Below, one piece after another: positions 1-9,128 of a DNA stretch of 64,000 nt. Position numbers and translations under genes: made by a program. Source of the DNA: Dyadobacter sp. CECT 9275 (GTDB lineage Bacteria; Bacteroidota; Bacteroidia; Cytophagales; Spirosomataceae); contig NZ_CAJRAF010000002.1 in assembly GCF_907164905.1 (NCBI RefSeq), positions 3,547,501 to 3,611,500 on the forward strand. The letters are read 5' to 3'. The notes under the pieces were generated by a model. That model searched no databases, was not told the origin of the DNA, and saw only the letters and a list, made by a program, of their open reading frames with translations. Within the stretch, counting starts at the first letter, position 1; the number at the start of each line of letters is the position of its first letter.

Positions 1-1
1 C

Positions 2-1612
2 CAGCATGTGATGGTGGATGAGTTTCAGGATACCAACGTGTCACAATATCTGATTACCAGGAAGTTGTCGGCCGTGCACAGGAACATTTGTGTTGTGGGC
101 GATGACGCGCAGAGCATTTATGCGTTCAGGGGCGCCAATATTGAGAACATCCTGAACTTCGAAAAAGATTTTCCGGATGTAAGGACGATCAAGCTGGAAC
201 AGAATTACCGGTCAACCGGTACGATTGTGAACGCGGCCAATTCGGTGATTGCCAGAAACAAATCCCAGCTAAAAAAAGAAACCTTCACCAAAAACGAAGA
301 AGGAGTCCTGATTGACGTGATCAAGGCGGGTTCGGATAACGAGGAAGGCAGGCTGATTGCTACTGCGATTTTTGAGGAAAAAATGCAGAAGGCGCTTAGA
401 AATGAGAATTTCGCGATCCTGTACCGGACCAACGCCCAGTCGCGTTCCTTTGAAGAGGCTTTAAGGAAGCTGGGTATCAAGTACCGGATCATTGGCGGGA
501 TGTCTTTTTATCAGCGGAAAGAAATAAAAGATCTGCTGGGATATCTGCGCTTTACCGTAAATCAACGGGATGAAGAAGCTTTCAAAAGGATCATTAATTT
601 ACCCAAAAGGGGTATCGGCGATGGTACTGTTGCCAAAATTGCGGTTACCGCCTCCGAACAGCAGATCGCAATCTGGGATGTGGTATCCAACTCCGGCTAT
701 TACATCGGCGGACGGCTGGCCGGTCCCATTGACCAGTTTGCAACGCTGATCAAATCCTTCAAACTACTGATAGAAGAAGGGAAAGATGCCTATGAAATTG
801 CCGCGCATATCGCCAAAACATCCGGCATATTACGTGAATTATATGAAGACAAAACGGTGGAGGGCCTTTCGCGGTACGAAAACGTTCAGGAGCTTCTGAA
901 CGGGATCAAGGAATTTGTAGACAGCGATGCGAATGAAGATAAATCCCTGAGTGCATTCCTGCAGTCGGTATCATTACTCACCAATGCAGACGAGCCGGAT
1001 GAAAACGAAGACCACGACCGCGTGACCATGATGACGATCCACTCCGCCAAAGGGCTGGAATTCAGGAATGTATTCGTGGTGGGCCTGGAAGAGGACCTGT
1101 TTCCAAGCCAGATGATGCTGGAGTCGCGGCAGGATCTGGAGGAGGAACGCCGTTTGTTTTACGTAGCCATTACCCGGGCTGAACAGAAATTATCCTTCAG
1201 CTACGCGGAGAGCCGCTACCAGTGGGGACGGTTGAAAATGTGTGAACCCAGCCGGTTTTTACTGGAAGTGGACCCCAAATTCCTGAATGTGACCAAAATG
1301 CTTCAGACCGGCCCGGAAAGGCCGGGTGCGGAAAGTTCCGGAACTTCTTTTGTGCGAAACCTCACACCCCGGAAACCGTCTGAACCAAGGAATATGGTAA
1401 GTGCAGCGGCCCACACACCTTCCTCTGATTTTTCCCCGAGTGATACCAGCAACCTGACAGAAGGGGATAAGGTGGAACATATGAAATTTGGCTTTGGAAC
1501 CGTCATCAAAATGGATATTAACGGCACAGACAGAAAAGCAACCGTAAAATTTGATACCGTCGGAGACAAAACCTTGTTATTAAGTTTCGCTAAACTCAGA
1601 ATTCTGAAGTAA
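2..1612 (+). CDS. uvrD: UvrD/PcrA-type ATP-dependent DNA helicase, 3' part (5' end outside window)
   Basis: Superfamily 1A 3'-5' helicase acting in nucleotide excision and mismatch repair and in removing replication blocks. The reading frame is open from base 2, so the start and the Walker A motif lie before the window. Visible in order are motif II (DEFQDT), motif III (GDDAQSIYAFRGA), motif IV (QNYRST), motif V (TIHSAKGLEF) and motif VI (EERRLFYVAITRA). The last 50 residues form the PcrA/UvrD C-terminal Tudor-like domain (VEHMKFGFGTV, then a conserved LLLSFAKL). A run of about 70 low-complexity residues links the helicase core to this tail. UvrD, PcrA and Rep cannot be separated with certainty from a fragment, though the C-terminal domain argues against Rep. 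Confidence 0.93.
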   Translation, partial: QHVMVDEFQDTNVSQYLITRKLSAVHRNICVVGDDAQSIYAFRGANIENILNFEKDFPDVRTIKLEQNYRSTGTIVNAANSVIARNKSQLKKETFTKNEEGVLIDVIKAGSDNEEGRLIATAIFEEKMQKALRNENFAILYRTNAQSRSFEEALRKLGIKYRIIGGMSFYQRKEIKDLLGYLRFTVNQRDEEAFKRIINLPKRGIGDGTVAKIAVTASEQQIAIWDVVSNSGYYIGGRLAGPIDQFATLIKSFKLLIEEGKDAYEIAAHIAKTSGILRELYEDKTVEGLSRYENVQELLNGIKEFVDSDANEDKSLSAFLQSVSLLTNADEPDENEDHDRVTMMTIHSAKGLEFRNVFVVGLEEDLFPSQMMLESRQDLEEERRLFYVAITRAEQKLSFSYAESRYQWGRLKMCEPSRFLLEVDPKFLNVTKMLQTGPERPGAESSGTSFVRNLTPRKPSEPRNMVSAAAHTPSSDFSPSDTSNLTEGDKVEHMKFGFGTVIKMDINGTDRKATVKFDTVGDKTLLLSFAKLRILK

Positions 1613-1719
1613 CAGAATTGTACAGTAAAGTGTGCACGCTGCTCCCTTTAGGTGTATGTATCCCGGAGAAAGAGAATCTTTCCAAAGAAGTCAACTTAGT
1701 TTTAAACAAAGATGTATAT

Positions 1720-3216
1720 ATGTTCAACGAAAACGATATTAAGCAGATCAGTGACCGGGGCAGCGATGCCGCAATTGTTCATGAACAGATAAAATATTTT
1801 ATAGACGGGTTTCCCTTCCTTCAGTTGTCCAAAGCGGCTACTATCGGCGACGGTATCATAAGCCTTACCGCCGAACAGATTGAAGAAGTTGTGGCAGAAT
1901 TTGATAAAAGCGCAAGCGACGGGGATATTGCCTTATTGAAATTTGTACCGGCCTCCGGGGCAGCAACGCGCATGTTCAAATCTCTTTTTAGTTTTTTGCA
2001 GGAAGGGAAACGCGACAAATCCGTTGATGAGTTTTTTGTCAAACTGAAAAATTTTGCCTTTTACGAAGATCTGAAAGCATCCTTATCTGCTGACGGGTAC
2101 GATATTGAAACGGCGGAAGAAACGACTATCGTCTCTTATTTCCTCACCAATAAGGGTTTAGGATATGGAGAATTGCCAAAAGGCTTGCTGAAATTCCACA
2201 ATTATCCCGACCGCTCACGTACACCCCTGGAAGAGCATCTTGTAGAAGGCGCCAAATACGCCAATGCGGGTAGTAATGTGCAAATTCACTTTACGGTGTC
2301 ACCAGAGCACCGGGATAAATTTGAAAAGCTGGTGGTGGAGGTATTACCTGGCTATCAGAGCCAGTTTGGAGTCAAGTATTTCGTCTCTTTTTCGGAGCAA
2401 AAAGGTTCTACGGATACCATCGCTGTAAATCTGGATAATACCCCTTTCCGGGAAAAAGACGGCAGCCTGCTCTTCCGTCCCGCAGGCCACGGTGCATTAC
2501 TGGAAAACCTGGGCCAGCTGGATGCAGATATCATTTTCATAAAAAATATTGATAACGTTGTTCCGGATAGTATTAAAGGAGACACGATTATCTACAAAAA
2601 GGCTTTGGCAGGTGTGGTACTGCAGTATCAGAAACGTATTTTTGACTATTTAAACCGCTTGTCCGTTTCGGCAGACGATTCGCTCATTCAGGAGATAGAC
2701 TCCTTCTTCCGCAACGAACTTTGCGTCATACCACCTGCTGCCTTCGACACCTGGAACGCATCCGAAAAGAAGGAATATCTGCTTAAAAAACTGGATCGCC
2801 CGTTGAGAGCCTGTGGTATGGTCAAAAATCAGGGAGAACCGGGTGGAGGACCCTTCTGGGCCGAAAACTCTGACGGTTCGTTATCTCTTCAGGTGGTGGA
2901 ATCGGCACAGGTGGATGTTGACAATCCTGATCAAAACGCCATATTTAAAAATTCGACTCACTTCAATCCTGTGGACCTGGTATGTGCCGTTAAGAATAAA
3001 ACGGGGGAGTTATACGATTTAAAAAAATTCAGAGACCCCCTTACAGGGTTTATCACCGGGAAATCCAAGGACGGCAAGGAGCTGAAAGCACAGGAGTTAC
3101 CCGGTTTGTGGAACGGCGCCATGGCCGACTGGAATACCCTTTTTGTGGAGGTACCGCTGATTACCTTCAACCCGGTAAAAACGGTAAATGATCTATTGAG
3201 AGAGCAACATCAGTAA
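1720..3216 (+). CDS. DUF4301 family protein
   Basis: A 498-residue cytoplasmic protein that I recognise as DUF4301, a family mainly of Bacteroidota with no established function. Typical family features are an N-terminal block with GFPFLQLSKAAT, a PASGAATRMFK motif near residue 80 that resembles a nucleotide-sugar or phosphate-binding loop, and a late GEPGGGPFW motif. I chose the ATG at 1720. The frame can be opened 34 codons earlier at 1618 (TTG), but those residues look unlike the family and lie only 5 bases after the helicase stop. It follows the helicase on the same strand and ends at a strong two-way terminator. The molecular function is unknown. Confidence 0.85.
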   Translation: MFNENDIKQISDRGSDAAIVHEQIKYFIDGFPFLQLSKAATIGDGIISLTAEQIEEVVAEFDKSASDGDIALLKFVPASGAATRMFKSLFSFLQEGKRDKSVDEFFVKLKNFAFYEDLKASLSADGYDIETAEETTIVSYFLTNKGLGYGELPKGLLKFHNYPDRSRTPLEEHLVEGAKYANAGSNVQIHFTVSPEHRDKFEKLVVEVLPGYQSQFGVKYFVSFSEQKGSTDTIAVNLDNTPFREKDGSLLFRPAGHGALLENLGQLDADIIFIKNIDNVVPDSIKGDTIIYKKALAGVVLQYQKRIFDYLNRLSVSADDSLIQEIDSFFRNELCVIPPAAFDTWNASEKKEYLLKKLDRPLRACGMVKNQGEPGGGPFWAENSDGSLSLQVVESAQVDVDNPDQNAIFKNSTHFNPVDLVCAVKNKTGELYDLKKFRDPLTGFITGKSKDGKELKAQELPGLWNGAMADWNTLFVEVPLITFNPVKTVNDLLREQHQ

Positions 3217-3240
3217 ATAATAGCTTATCAAACAAACAGG

Positions 3241-3287
3241 ATACAAAAAAAGGATCGGAGCACGGGGCTCTGATCCTTTTTTTGTAT
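3241..3287. terminator. Bidirectional intrinsic terminator
   Basis: Arms 3251-3261 and 3267-3277 pair over 11 bp (one G-T) around a 5-base loop. They are flanked by an A run on the left and a T run on the right, so the outer bases 3241-3256 and 3272-3287 also pair perfectly. It can terminate both the DUF4301 gene and the convergent lrp gene. Confidence 0.88.
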
Positions 3288-3305
3288 CTGATATAATTTT
3301 CTGTA

Positions 3306-3779
3306 TCAGGGTATTGGCAATACCTTACTTTCTTTGAAAGTCGACAGGATCACCATTGTCTGTGTACTCGCTACCTCTTCAATTTCATTGATTTTTTCAA
3401 GCATCAGTTTCTGATAGGTGCTGATGTCCTTAGAGATAACACGCAGCAGGAAATCTCCTGTACCTGTGATGTGATGACATTCGATCACTTCGGGAATTGC
3501 ATGGATTTTTTCTACAAATGACTCCGTCACCGCTTTTCTGTGCCCTACCAGGGATATCTGCACAAAAGTACTTACGCCCAGGCCAACCTTTTCGGGTTCC
3601 AGCTGTGCATGATAACTTTTGATGATACCTGATTGTTCCAGTTTTTTAACGCGTTCCAGCGTAGGCGCCGGGGAAAGTCCTATTTCCTTTGATAACTGTG
3701 CGTTGGTGATTTTGGCATTGGTTTGAAGAATTTCCAGGACTTTTCTGTCGATCTGGTCTAACTTTATTATGGCAGACAT
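3306..3779 (-). CDS. Lrp/AsnC family transcriptional regulator
   Basis: A 157-residue DNA-binding regulator of the feast/famine family, which senses amino acids or related metabolites through a C-terminal RAM domain and assembles into dimers to octamers. Residues 5-60 form the winged helix-turn-helix (DQIDRKVLEIL, then NAQLSKEIGLSPAPTLERVKKL) and residues 70-150 the alpha-beta RAM/ACT-like domain, including the HHITGTGDFLLRV stretch typical of the family. The length is normal. The gene stands alone, facing the DUF4301 gene across a terminator, with about 190 bases of upstream DNA. Its target genes and ligand cannot be read from the sequence; Lrp proteins often regulate themselves. Confidence 0.93.
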   Translation of the reverse strand: MSAIIKLDQIDRKVLEILQTNAKITNAQLSKEIGLSPAPTLERVKKLEQSGIIKSYHAQLEPEKVGLGVSTFVQISLVGHRKAVTESFVEKIHAIPEVIECHHITGTGDFLLRVISKDISTYQKLMLEKINEIEEVASTQTMVILSTFKESKVLPIP

Positions 3780-3828
3780 TTTTCTATGACTATGGTTTTT
3801 GTATATGCCCTACTTCTTAAAGGCGCTG

Positions 3829-3836
3829 CAAAGCTA
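3829..3836 (-). promoter_or_regulatory. Candidate -7 element of the lrp promoter
   Basis: On the minus strand these bases read TAGCTTTG, a match to the Bacteroidota sigma -7 consensus TAnnTTTG, followed by C as is common. It lies 50 bases before the lrp ATG. I see no convincing -33 TTG at the usual 19-21 base spacing. Confidence 0.4.
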
Positions 3837-3968
3837 TTAGTTTTCCCGAAGATTCTTGTAATTATATACTGGAAATTTGTTGAATGAAAGAATTTTCGTA
3901 GGCAAAATCGAAAAACGCTGTCAAAAAGTTAGGTTTGAGCGCATTATACATTCAAAAATACCGTTTGG

Positions 3969-4910
3969 TTATACCGCATATGTCTCAATTTTTTGCAGAA
4001 AATCCTGGTAGGTCATCCTGATTCCCTCTTCCAGCTCTATACTGTGTTTCCAGCCCAAAGCGTGAAGTTTGCTTACATCCATCAACTTCCGTGGGGTACC
4101 ATCTGGCTTGTCAGTATTCCAGTGAATTGCACCCTCATAACCAACAATTTTTTGAATTAGCTCTGCCAGCTCCTTAATGGTCACATCACTTCCCACGCCG
4201 ATGTTCAGAAAACCCGCCTCGCTATAATTCTGCATCAGAAAGTAACAGGCGGCAGCAAGGTCGTCGGCATGTAAAAACTCGCGCAGGGGAGAGCCCGTTC
4301 CCCACAGTTCCACCACTGGTTTGTTTTCTTCTTTTGCTTCATGAAACTTGCGGATCATTGCCGGCAGCACGTGTGACTTGTTGAGGTCATAGTTGTCGTT
4401 GGGGCCATAGAGGTTGGTAGGCATCACCGAAATAAAATCACAGCCATACTGACTGCGGTATGCTTCGCACATTTTTATCCCGGCAATTTTGGCAATGGCA
4501 TAAGGCTCGTTGGTTGGTTCCAGCACACCGGTTAACAGGGAATCCTCATTGAGAGGCTGCGGAGCCAGTTTGGGATAAATACAGGACGAACCCAGGAACA
4601 TCAGTTTTTTGACGCCGTTCCGGTACGCACTGTCTATGATGTTGTTTTGTATCTGCAGGTTGTCATAAAGAAATTCGGCCCGGTAAATATTATTGGCCAT
4701 AATACCTCCCACCTTGGCTGCGGCCAGAAAAACAAACTCAGGCTTTTCAGCATCAAAAAATGTCCTCACAGATGCCTGATCCCGCAAGTCAAGTTCGGAA
4801 GACGTACGAACCACAAAATTGGTAAATCCCTCAGACTTCAGTTTTCTGAGAATTGCCGAACCAACCATTCCCCGGTGGCCGGCAATATAAATTTTAGCGT
4901 TTTTTTCCAA
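3969..4910 (-). CDS. fcl: GDP-L-fucose synthase
   Basis: NADPH-dependent epimerase-reductase converting GDP-4-keto-6-deoxy-D-mannose to GDP-L-fucose for surface polysaccharide. It is an extended short-chain dehydrogenase: the dinucleotide motif GHRGMVG sits at the N-terminus, followed by LGSSCIYP (catalytic Ser) and [10 protein letters not shown] carrying the YxxxK pair. From the TTG at 4910 the protein has 313 residues, the normal length for the family, and begins just before the nucleotide-binding strand. An upstream ATG at 4997 would add 29 residues unlike the family and overlap the start of the divergent gene. A good -7 element between the two starts also favours TTG. The partner gene gmd (GDP-mannose 4,6-dehydratase) is not nearby. 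Confidence 0.9.
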   Translation of the reverse strand: MEKNAKIYIAGHRGMVGSAILRKLKSEGFTNFVVRTSSELDLRDQASVRTFFDAEKPEFVFLAAAKVGGIMANNIYRAEFLYDNLQIQNNIIDSAYRNGVKKLMFLGSSCIYPKLAPQPLNEDSLLTGVLEPTNEPYAIAKIAGIKMCEAYRSQYGCDFISVMPTNLYGPNDNYDLNKSHVLPAMIRKFHEAKEENKPVVELWGTGSPLREFLHADDLAAACYFLMQNYSEAGFLNIGVGSDVTIKELAELIQKIVGYEGAIHWNTDKPDGTPRKLMDVSKLHALGWKHSIELEEGIRMTYQDFLQKIETYAV

Positions 4911-4962
4911 TGTGTTAGTTAAATTTGTACTGAAAATCAATATAAAGGAGATCAAACCGTTA

Positions 4963-4970
4963 CAAAGGTA
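4963..4970 (-). promoter_or_regulatory. Candidate -7 element of the fcl promoter
   Basis: Minus-strand TACCTTTG is an exact match to TAnnTTTG, 53 bases before the TTG chosen as fcl start and inside the longer open frame that begins at 4997. It therefore supports the shorter protein. The -33 element is not clear. Confidence 0.42.
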
Positions 4971-5002
4971 ACAATCTTCATTTGAAGAAAAATTCAATAC
5001 AC

Positions 5003-6022
5003 ATGCAAAGAATATTAAGGATCGGGTGTTTGATCCTGGTTAGCTTCGCGGGCAAAAGTGTTGCTCAGACAGACAAATCCAAAACTTCCGACCCCTCCTG
5101 GTTACCTAAGGAAACCGTTAAAACAGATACTTCCAAAGGAAAGCACAGCAACGATCTGAAATCATTTATTTCAGGGCTGGATCCGGTTGTCAACGCCTCT
5201 GTACCAGGTGCGGGCAATAAGTCGTCGTCGTTATCCACCTTGCTGGGAGAAACCATTCCTGACCTGGGCCTGCGCGTAAAAGAATATAAGGGCCAGAAAG
5301 CAGACCGCAAACGGAAAAAAGAAAAGGCAAGGCTGGCCAAGGTACAGTACGAAGGTATCCCTATGCAGGCCATGTCCATAAAATACGGAAGCGGAGAGAA
5401 GGCAACCATCGAAATTTTTCATGTCCTGAAGGAATACAAGCCCATCAACCCCTACGTACTGGCCACGAACATCAGGTGGTATGATAAAAAATCCAGGCGT
5501 TTAAGCTCCTCCCTGATCAAGGACAAAGAACAGGCGCTTCCACTGCACGGCTCCTACAAGAAATTTTCCGGTGAAAATCTGATCGAAGAAGGATACTATT
5601 ACATGGGTGTGAGACATGCGCGCTGGTTGAAATATGATGCCAAATATAACCTCATCGACAAATCCTACTGGGGGAAGGGCTTTCCTGCCGAGTCTCGCAT
5701 CACTTACTATGACTCCACCCATACCCAGATCAAAGAAGTACTTCCTGTTAGTTACGGAAAAGTGGAGGGAGAATTCCTTCAGTTCTACAAGGAAGGACAG
5801 CTGATGGCCAGCGGGAAATATCAGAATGGTGAAAAAGTAGGCCGCTGGATCGAATATTACCAGTTCAGAAGGCAACGCAAAAAAGAGATTCAGTACCGCA
5901 AAACCTTCTGGGACGAGGGATTTGAACCCTTCATTTTAAGAGAATGGGATGAGAAGGGAAAACTCTTTTACGACTCTTCCAAAGATCCGCGGGCCTCTGT
6001 TGAAGAAGAGACGGAAAATTAA
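5003..6022 (+). CDS. Exported MORN/YwqK-like repeat protein
   Basis: A 339-residue protein with an N-terminal signal peptide (hydrophobic [10 protein letters not shown], cleavage near VAQ). A basic, low-complexity stretch near residues 85-110 is rich in Lys and Arg. The C-terminal half has repeats of the type G-x-W-x-x-Y and [19 protein letters not shown], which resemble MORN repeats as found in YwqK-family proteins of Bacteroidota. Those proteins are often labelled antitoxins, but nothing here supports a toxin partner. I chose the ATG at 5003 because it starts the signal peptide; a TTG at 4982 would add seven residues. It is probably periplasmic or surface located, with unknown function. Confidence 0.75.
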   Translation: MQRILRIGCLILVSFAGKSVAQTDKSKTSDPSWLPKETVKTDTSKGKHSNDLKSFISGLDPVVNASVPGAGNKSSSLSTLLGETIPDLGLRVKEYKGQKADRKRKKEKARLAKVQYEGIPMQAMSIKYGSGEKATIEIFHVLKEYKPINPYVLATNIRWYDKKSRRLSSSLIKDKEQALPLHGSYKKFSGENLIEEGYYYMGVRHARWLKYDAKYNLIDKSYWGKGFPAESRITYYDSTHTQIKEVLPVSYGKVEGEFLQFYKEGQLMASGKYQNGEKVGRWIEYYQFRRQRKKEIQYRKTFWDEGFEPFILREWDEKGKLFYDSSKDPRASVEEETEN

Positions 6023-6103
6023 TACTACCTGCGCCTCATGTAAATTGCCTGATGCATTGTTACTTCGCGTATTGTTTGCGTCATAGCACCTAATTTCTCG
6101 TTT

Positions 6104-7807
6104 ATGCTCCGATCCCTCCAGGCTTCGGTCAGAAATAAAAACTGGCTGGCAGTGGTTCTTTGTTTTTTACCTGTTATTATTTACATACTGGTATTTCAAT
6201 CCATAGCACTCAATGTTAATTACGTTGCCTTTGACGATATTCTGATCCTGGGCATTATCCCTGGCTTTGAAGATGCATCATGGCACGAGCGCTGGACCAG
6301 GCTCACCGAACTTTTCCCCGAGCACAGATTGGTTTTTTCACGTTCCGTCATCTTGCTGATCCACCGGCTGGCAGGCCGGGTTGACCTGGTATGGCTCATG
6401 TCAATTGCCAACATCTGCTGGATAGGCTGTATTTATATATTCTACCGGGCATTTAAAGGCTTACGCCTTTCTGTATGGTACTTTTTACCGGTGGTATGGC
6501 TTTGGTTTTCTATCCAATCCTACGAAAACATGTTTTGGGGGGTAAGTTCTCTCTGTAATTTTGGCGTGATCATGTTTGTTCTGGGGTCAATTTATGTAGC
6601 CATTTATCTCCCCGAAAAGCAGTATATCGCTTTATTACTCGCCGTTTTAGCAACATTTACTTATGGTAATGGTCTGATGGTTTTCCCGGTAATAGGTCTG
6701 GTTCAGCTTCTTACAGGCAAGAAAAGGGCCTTTGTCCTGAACATCATCATTGCTGGTGTGACAGCCGGTATTTATTTTATCAACTTCGTCCCGATCACGC
6801 AAAACCTCAACTTCAGCAACCCGGTACAAGTGAAGGAAGGCTTCCTGGGCCTTTTTGGATTCCTGGGTTCCATTGCCACCATAAAGGCCTACGGTATACC
6901 CCGGGAAATCCTGTACTTCGCATCTGGAGTGGGTATGCTCCTGGTTGTGATTGTGGCGATGCTGTACTGGAAGGAAATCGCCAGACTCTGGCAGGCCTTG
7001 TGGGGTACTCCGTCCTATACCAACAAACCGGCTCTTTTCGCTTTCTGTATTGTGCTGTTTGTCGGGATTACGGCCCTCGCACTGACCTACAAACGCATCC
7101 CTACAGACACTTACGACGGAATGTTCAAAGGCAGATACCGTATGTATTCTGTTTTGTTATGCATTGCTATATATTATGCCTTTCTGTCTCTTTCAAAACA
7201 CCAGCTCCGCAGTACCCTGGCTCCGCTGATTCTGGCTGTAACGGTGGTTCTTAACCTGCTTATCCTGCATGGTAATTTTGGGGAGGCCGTCAACAACCGC
7301 AGGGCGGCTGTAGCGCAGGAGTTTAACGCCCGTTACAATGCCGACTGGCTCGGTTTGAAAATGTTTTCCATGAATCAAAAACATTTTGAGGACATCCGGT
7401 CTTACTACAAATCTGACGATCCGCTTGCCGAAGGATGGATGCCTCGCAGCGCGTCTTTACCCTCACAAATAACTTGCAACGCCCCATATACTGTTGAAAA
7501 ACCTATAATGGTTGGAGATCATGTGACTGTGAACGCAACCATCCCGGGATTTAAGGCATCGAAAAATTTCACCGACGGTGTGTATATTATTTTAAAATCA
7601 CCTTCTCACGTATACGTATCTCCACCAAACCAGCCATCTGTGCCCATTAAAACCACCCTGCGCCGGGGGATGTATTACTCCGATCATATCTTTGCCAGTT
7701 TCCATAAAGAAACGGTTGCGCCGGGCGTTTACCAGGTATTGCTTTTAGTGAGAAGAGATGGTCGGAACGAGTTGTTCTGTACAGGACAAATTTGGACAGA
7801 AAACTGA
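6104..7807 (+). CDS. Polytopic membrane protein, unknown function
   Basis: A 567-residue integral membrane protein with about ten predicted transmembrane stretches between residues 17 and 390, followed by a soluble region of about 170 residues predicted to be beta-rich. The layout (first loop with an acidic YVAFDDILILG motif, many hydrophobic helices, soluble C-terminal domain) recalls GT-C fold glycosyltransferases and O-antigen-type membrane proteins, but I do not recognise a named family. It starts 81 bases after the preceding gene and ends 9 bases before the convergent dacB gene, with no terminator between them. A role in surface glycan synthesis is plausible because a GT39-like protein lies nearby; this is inference. 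Confidence 0.7.
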   Translation: MLRSLQASVRNKNWLAVVLCFLPVIIYILVFQSIALNVNYVAFDDILILGIIPGFEDASWHERWTRLTELFPEHRLVFSRSVILLIHRLAGRVDLVWLMSIANICWIGCIYIFYRAFKGLRLSVWYFLPVVWLWFSIQSYENMFWGVSSLCNFGVIMFVLGSIYVAIYLPEKQYIALLLAVLATFTYGNGLMVFPVIGLVQLLTGKKRAFVLNIIIAGVTAGIYFINFVPITQNLNFSNPVQVKEGFLGLFGFLGSIATIKAYGIPREILYFASGVGMLLVVIVAMLYWKEIARLWQALWGTPSYTNKPALFAFCIVLFVGITALALTYKRIPTDTYDGMFKGRYRMYSVLLCIAIYYAFLSLSKHQLRSTLAPLILAVTVVLNLLILHGNFGEAVNNRRAAVAQEFNARYNADWLGLKMFSMNQKHFEDIRSYYKSDDPLAEGWMPRSASLPSQITCNAPYTVEKPIMVGDHVTVNATIPGFKASKNFTDGVYIILKSPSHVYVSPPNQPSVPIKTTLRRGMYYSDHIFASFHKETVAPGVYQVLLLVRRDGRNELFCTGQIWTEN

Positions 7808-7816
7808 TTATCCCAT

Positions 7817-9091
7817 CTAAAATTTATCGTGAAGACCCGTCAGGATACGTTCCACTTCCTTACGAACCTCTGCACCCGTTTTTACAAAATTATTATTCAT
7901 AAAACTGAAAACGAGTGTTTTACCTTTTTTCGTAACGAGGTACCCACTCAGATTGAAATTGTTGCTGAAGCTGCCGGTTTTGGCAAAAATAAAGGGCTCC
8001 TCTTCCTTGAAAAGATTCCGGAGCGTCCCCGAACGGCCTCCGGCCGGAAAGAGACGAAACAGTCTTTCTCTTGGTACCTTATCGTATATCTTCTGAAGCA
8101 AAGCAACGATACTCCTTGGGGTGAAAAGATTATACCGGCTCAGACCAGAGCCATCTTTCCAGACGGGTCGGTCGGGCAAATCATTTAAGTGGTTCTGAAC
8201 AGCATGGTCAATGGCTTTCTGGGTATTCAAAGGAAGTCCGTTTTTCGACGCGTACAGAAGCATCAGCTGCTCTGCCAGCATATTGTCACTGACCTGCATC
8301 ATTCTCATATAAAGTGAATCCGACGGAATACTGTAACAGGTCTGGAGTTCTATGGACAACGGAATATGGATCAGTTTTATCTCTTTTTTGAGAGTATCAC
8401 TCAGCAACCTAACCAGGAGAGAATCCGACATGTGTACCGGTACATCCTGTATTAAACCGGCAGGTACGCCCAGTTTGCTGTGATGAAATTTATTCAGGAA
8501 CTCTTCCCTTTCAATACCGGAAGCGCTGGTGTCAGGCACTAACGTTTTGTTCCAGTAGGAGGGTTGCGCCTGAAGCTTTCCCTGGCCGTTACTCGAGAAA
8601 CGTGCTATATTGCCATAAATGGGCATAGGGGAGCGTTCCGGCTGATAATAGTCGTTGTAGTCGCTCCAGGCCCAGCCTGGTCCATAGCGCTTTTCTTCAA
8701 AGTTGGCAGGCGTAAAAAATATCTCCTCCCTCCGGTTTTTCAGGAAATCGTAAACCTTGCTGTGAGGCAGGTCAGGATGCAGCAAGGAGGGGTCTCCGGT
8801 ACCTCTGATAATCAGTAATTCACCCCATTCCAGATATTCAAGCCCGGGAATGGAATCTCCCAGAGCAGTCAAACCGGCATAAAAACTGAATAGTTTGGTA
8901 TTGGATGCCGGATTGAAATATTTATGATCCTGGTAGGAGGCAATTGCTTTCTTTTCATGCAACTCACTGACAGACAGGCCGGTATGTTGCTGATTCAAAA
9001 CTGCAGAATTTTTGATTTCTCTCTTAATATAGTGTGAAACGGAACAACCCGATAAAAGCAGGGTGGCTGCTATGACGATAAGCGTGCGCAT
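7817..9091 (-). CDS. dacB: D-alanyl-D-alanine carboxypeptidase/endopeptidase, PBP4 type (peptidase S13)
   Basis: Penicillin-binding protein of class C that trims or cleaves peptidoglycan cross-links in the periplasm. All three active-site motifs are visible: SxxK as SNTK (residues 63-66, nucleophile Ser63), SxN as SDN (268-270) and KTG (371-373). The N-terminus is a lipoprotein signal (LLLSGC, Cys16), so the enzyme is probably anchored in a membrane. At 424 residues it is slightly shorter than E. coli PBP4, and the insertion between SxxK and SxN characteristic of S13 is present. Its gene reads away from the GT39 gene's 3' end with a 37-base gap and may share its transcript. Confidence 0.92.
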   Translation of the reverse strand: MRTLIVIAATLLLSGCSVSHYIKREIKNSAVLNQQHTGLSVSELHEKKAIASYQDHKYFNPASNTKLFSFYAGLTALGDSIPGLEYLEWGELLIIRGTGDPSLLHPDLPHSKVYDFLKNRREEIFFTPANFEEKRYGPGWAWSDYNDYYQPERSPMPIYGNIARFSSNGQGKLQAQPSYWNKTLVPDTSASGIEREEFLNKFHHSKLGVPAGLIQDVPVHMSDSLLVRLLSDTLKKEIKLIHIPLSIELQTCYSIPSDSLYMRMMQVSDNMLAEQLMLLYASKNGLPLNTQKAIDHAVQNHLNDLPDRPVWKDGSGLSRYNLFTPRSIVALLQKIYDKVPRERLFRLFPAGGRSGTLRNLFKEEEPFIFAKTGSFSNNFNLSGYLVTKKGKTLVFSFMNNNFVKTGAEVRKEVERILTGLHDKF

Positions 9092-9128
9092 AAACTAAAG
9101 ATAATTGTCGAAAACAAATATAGTATTT

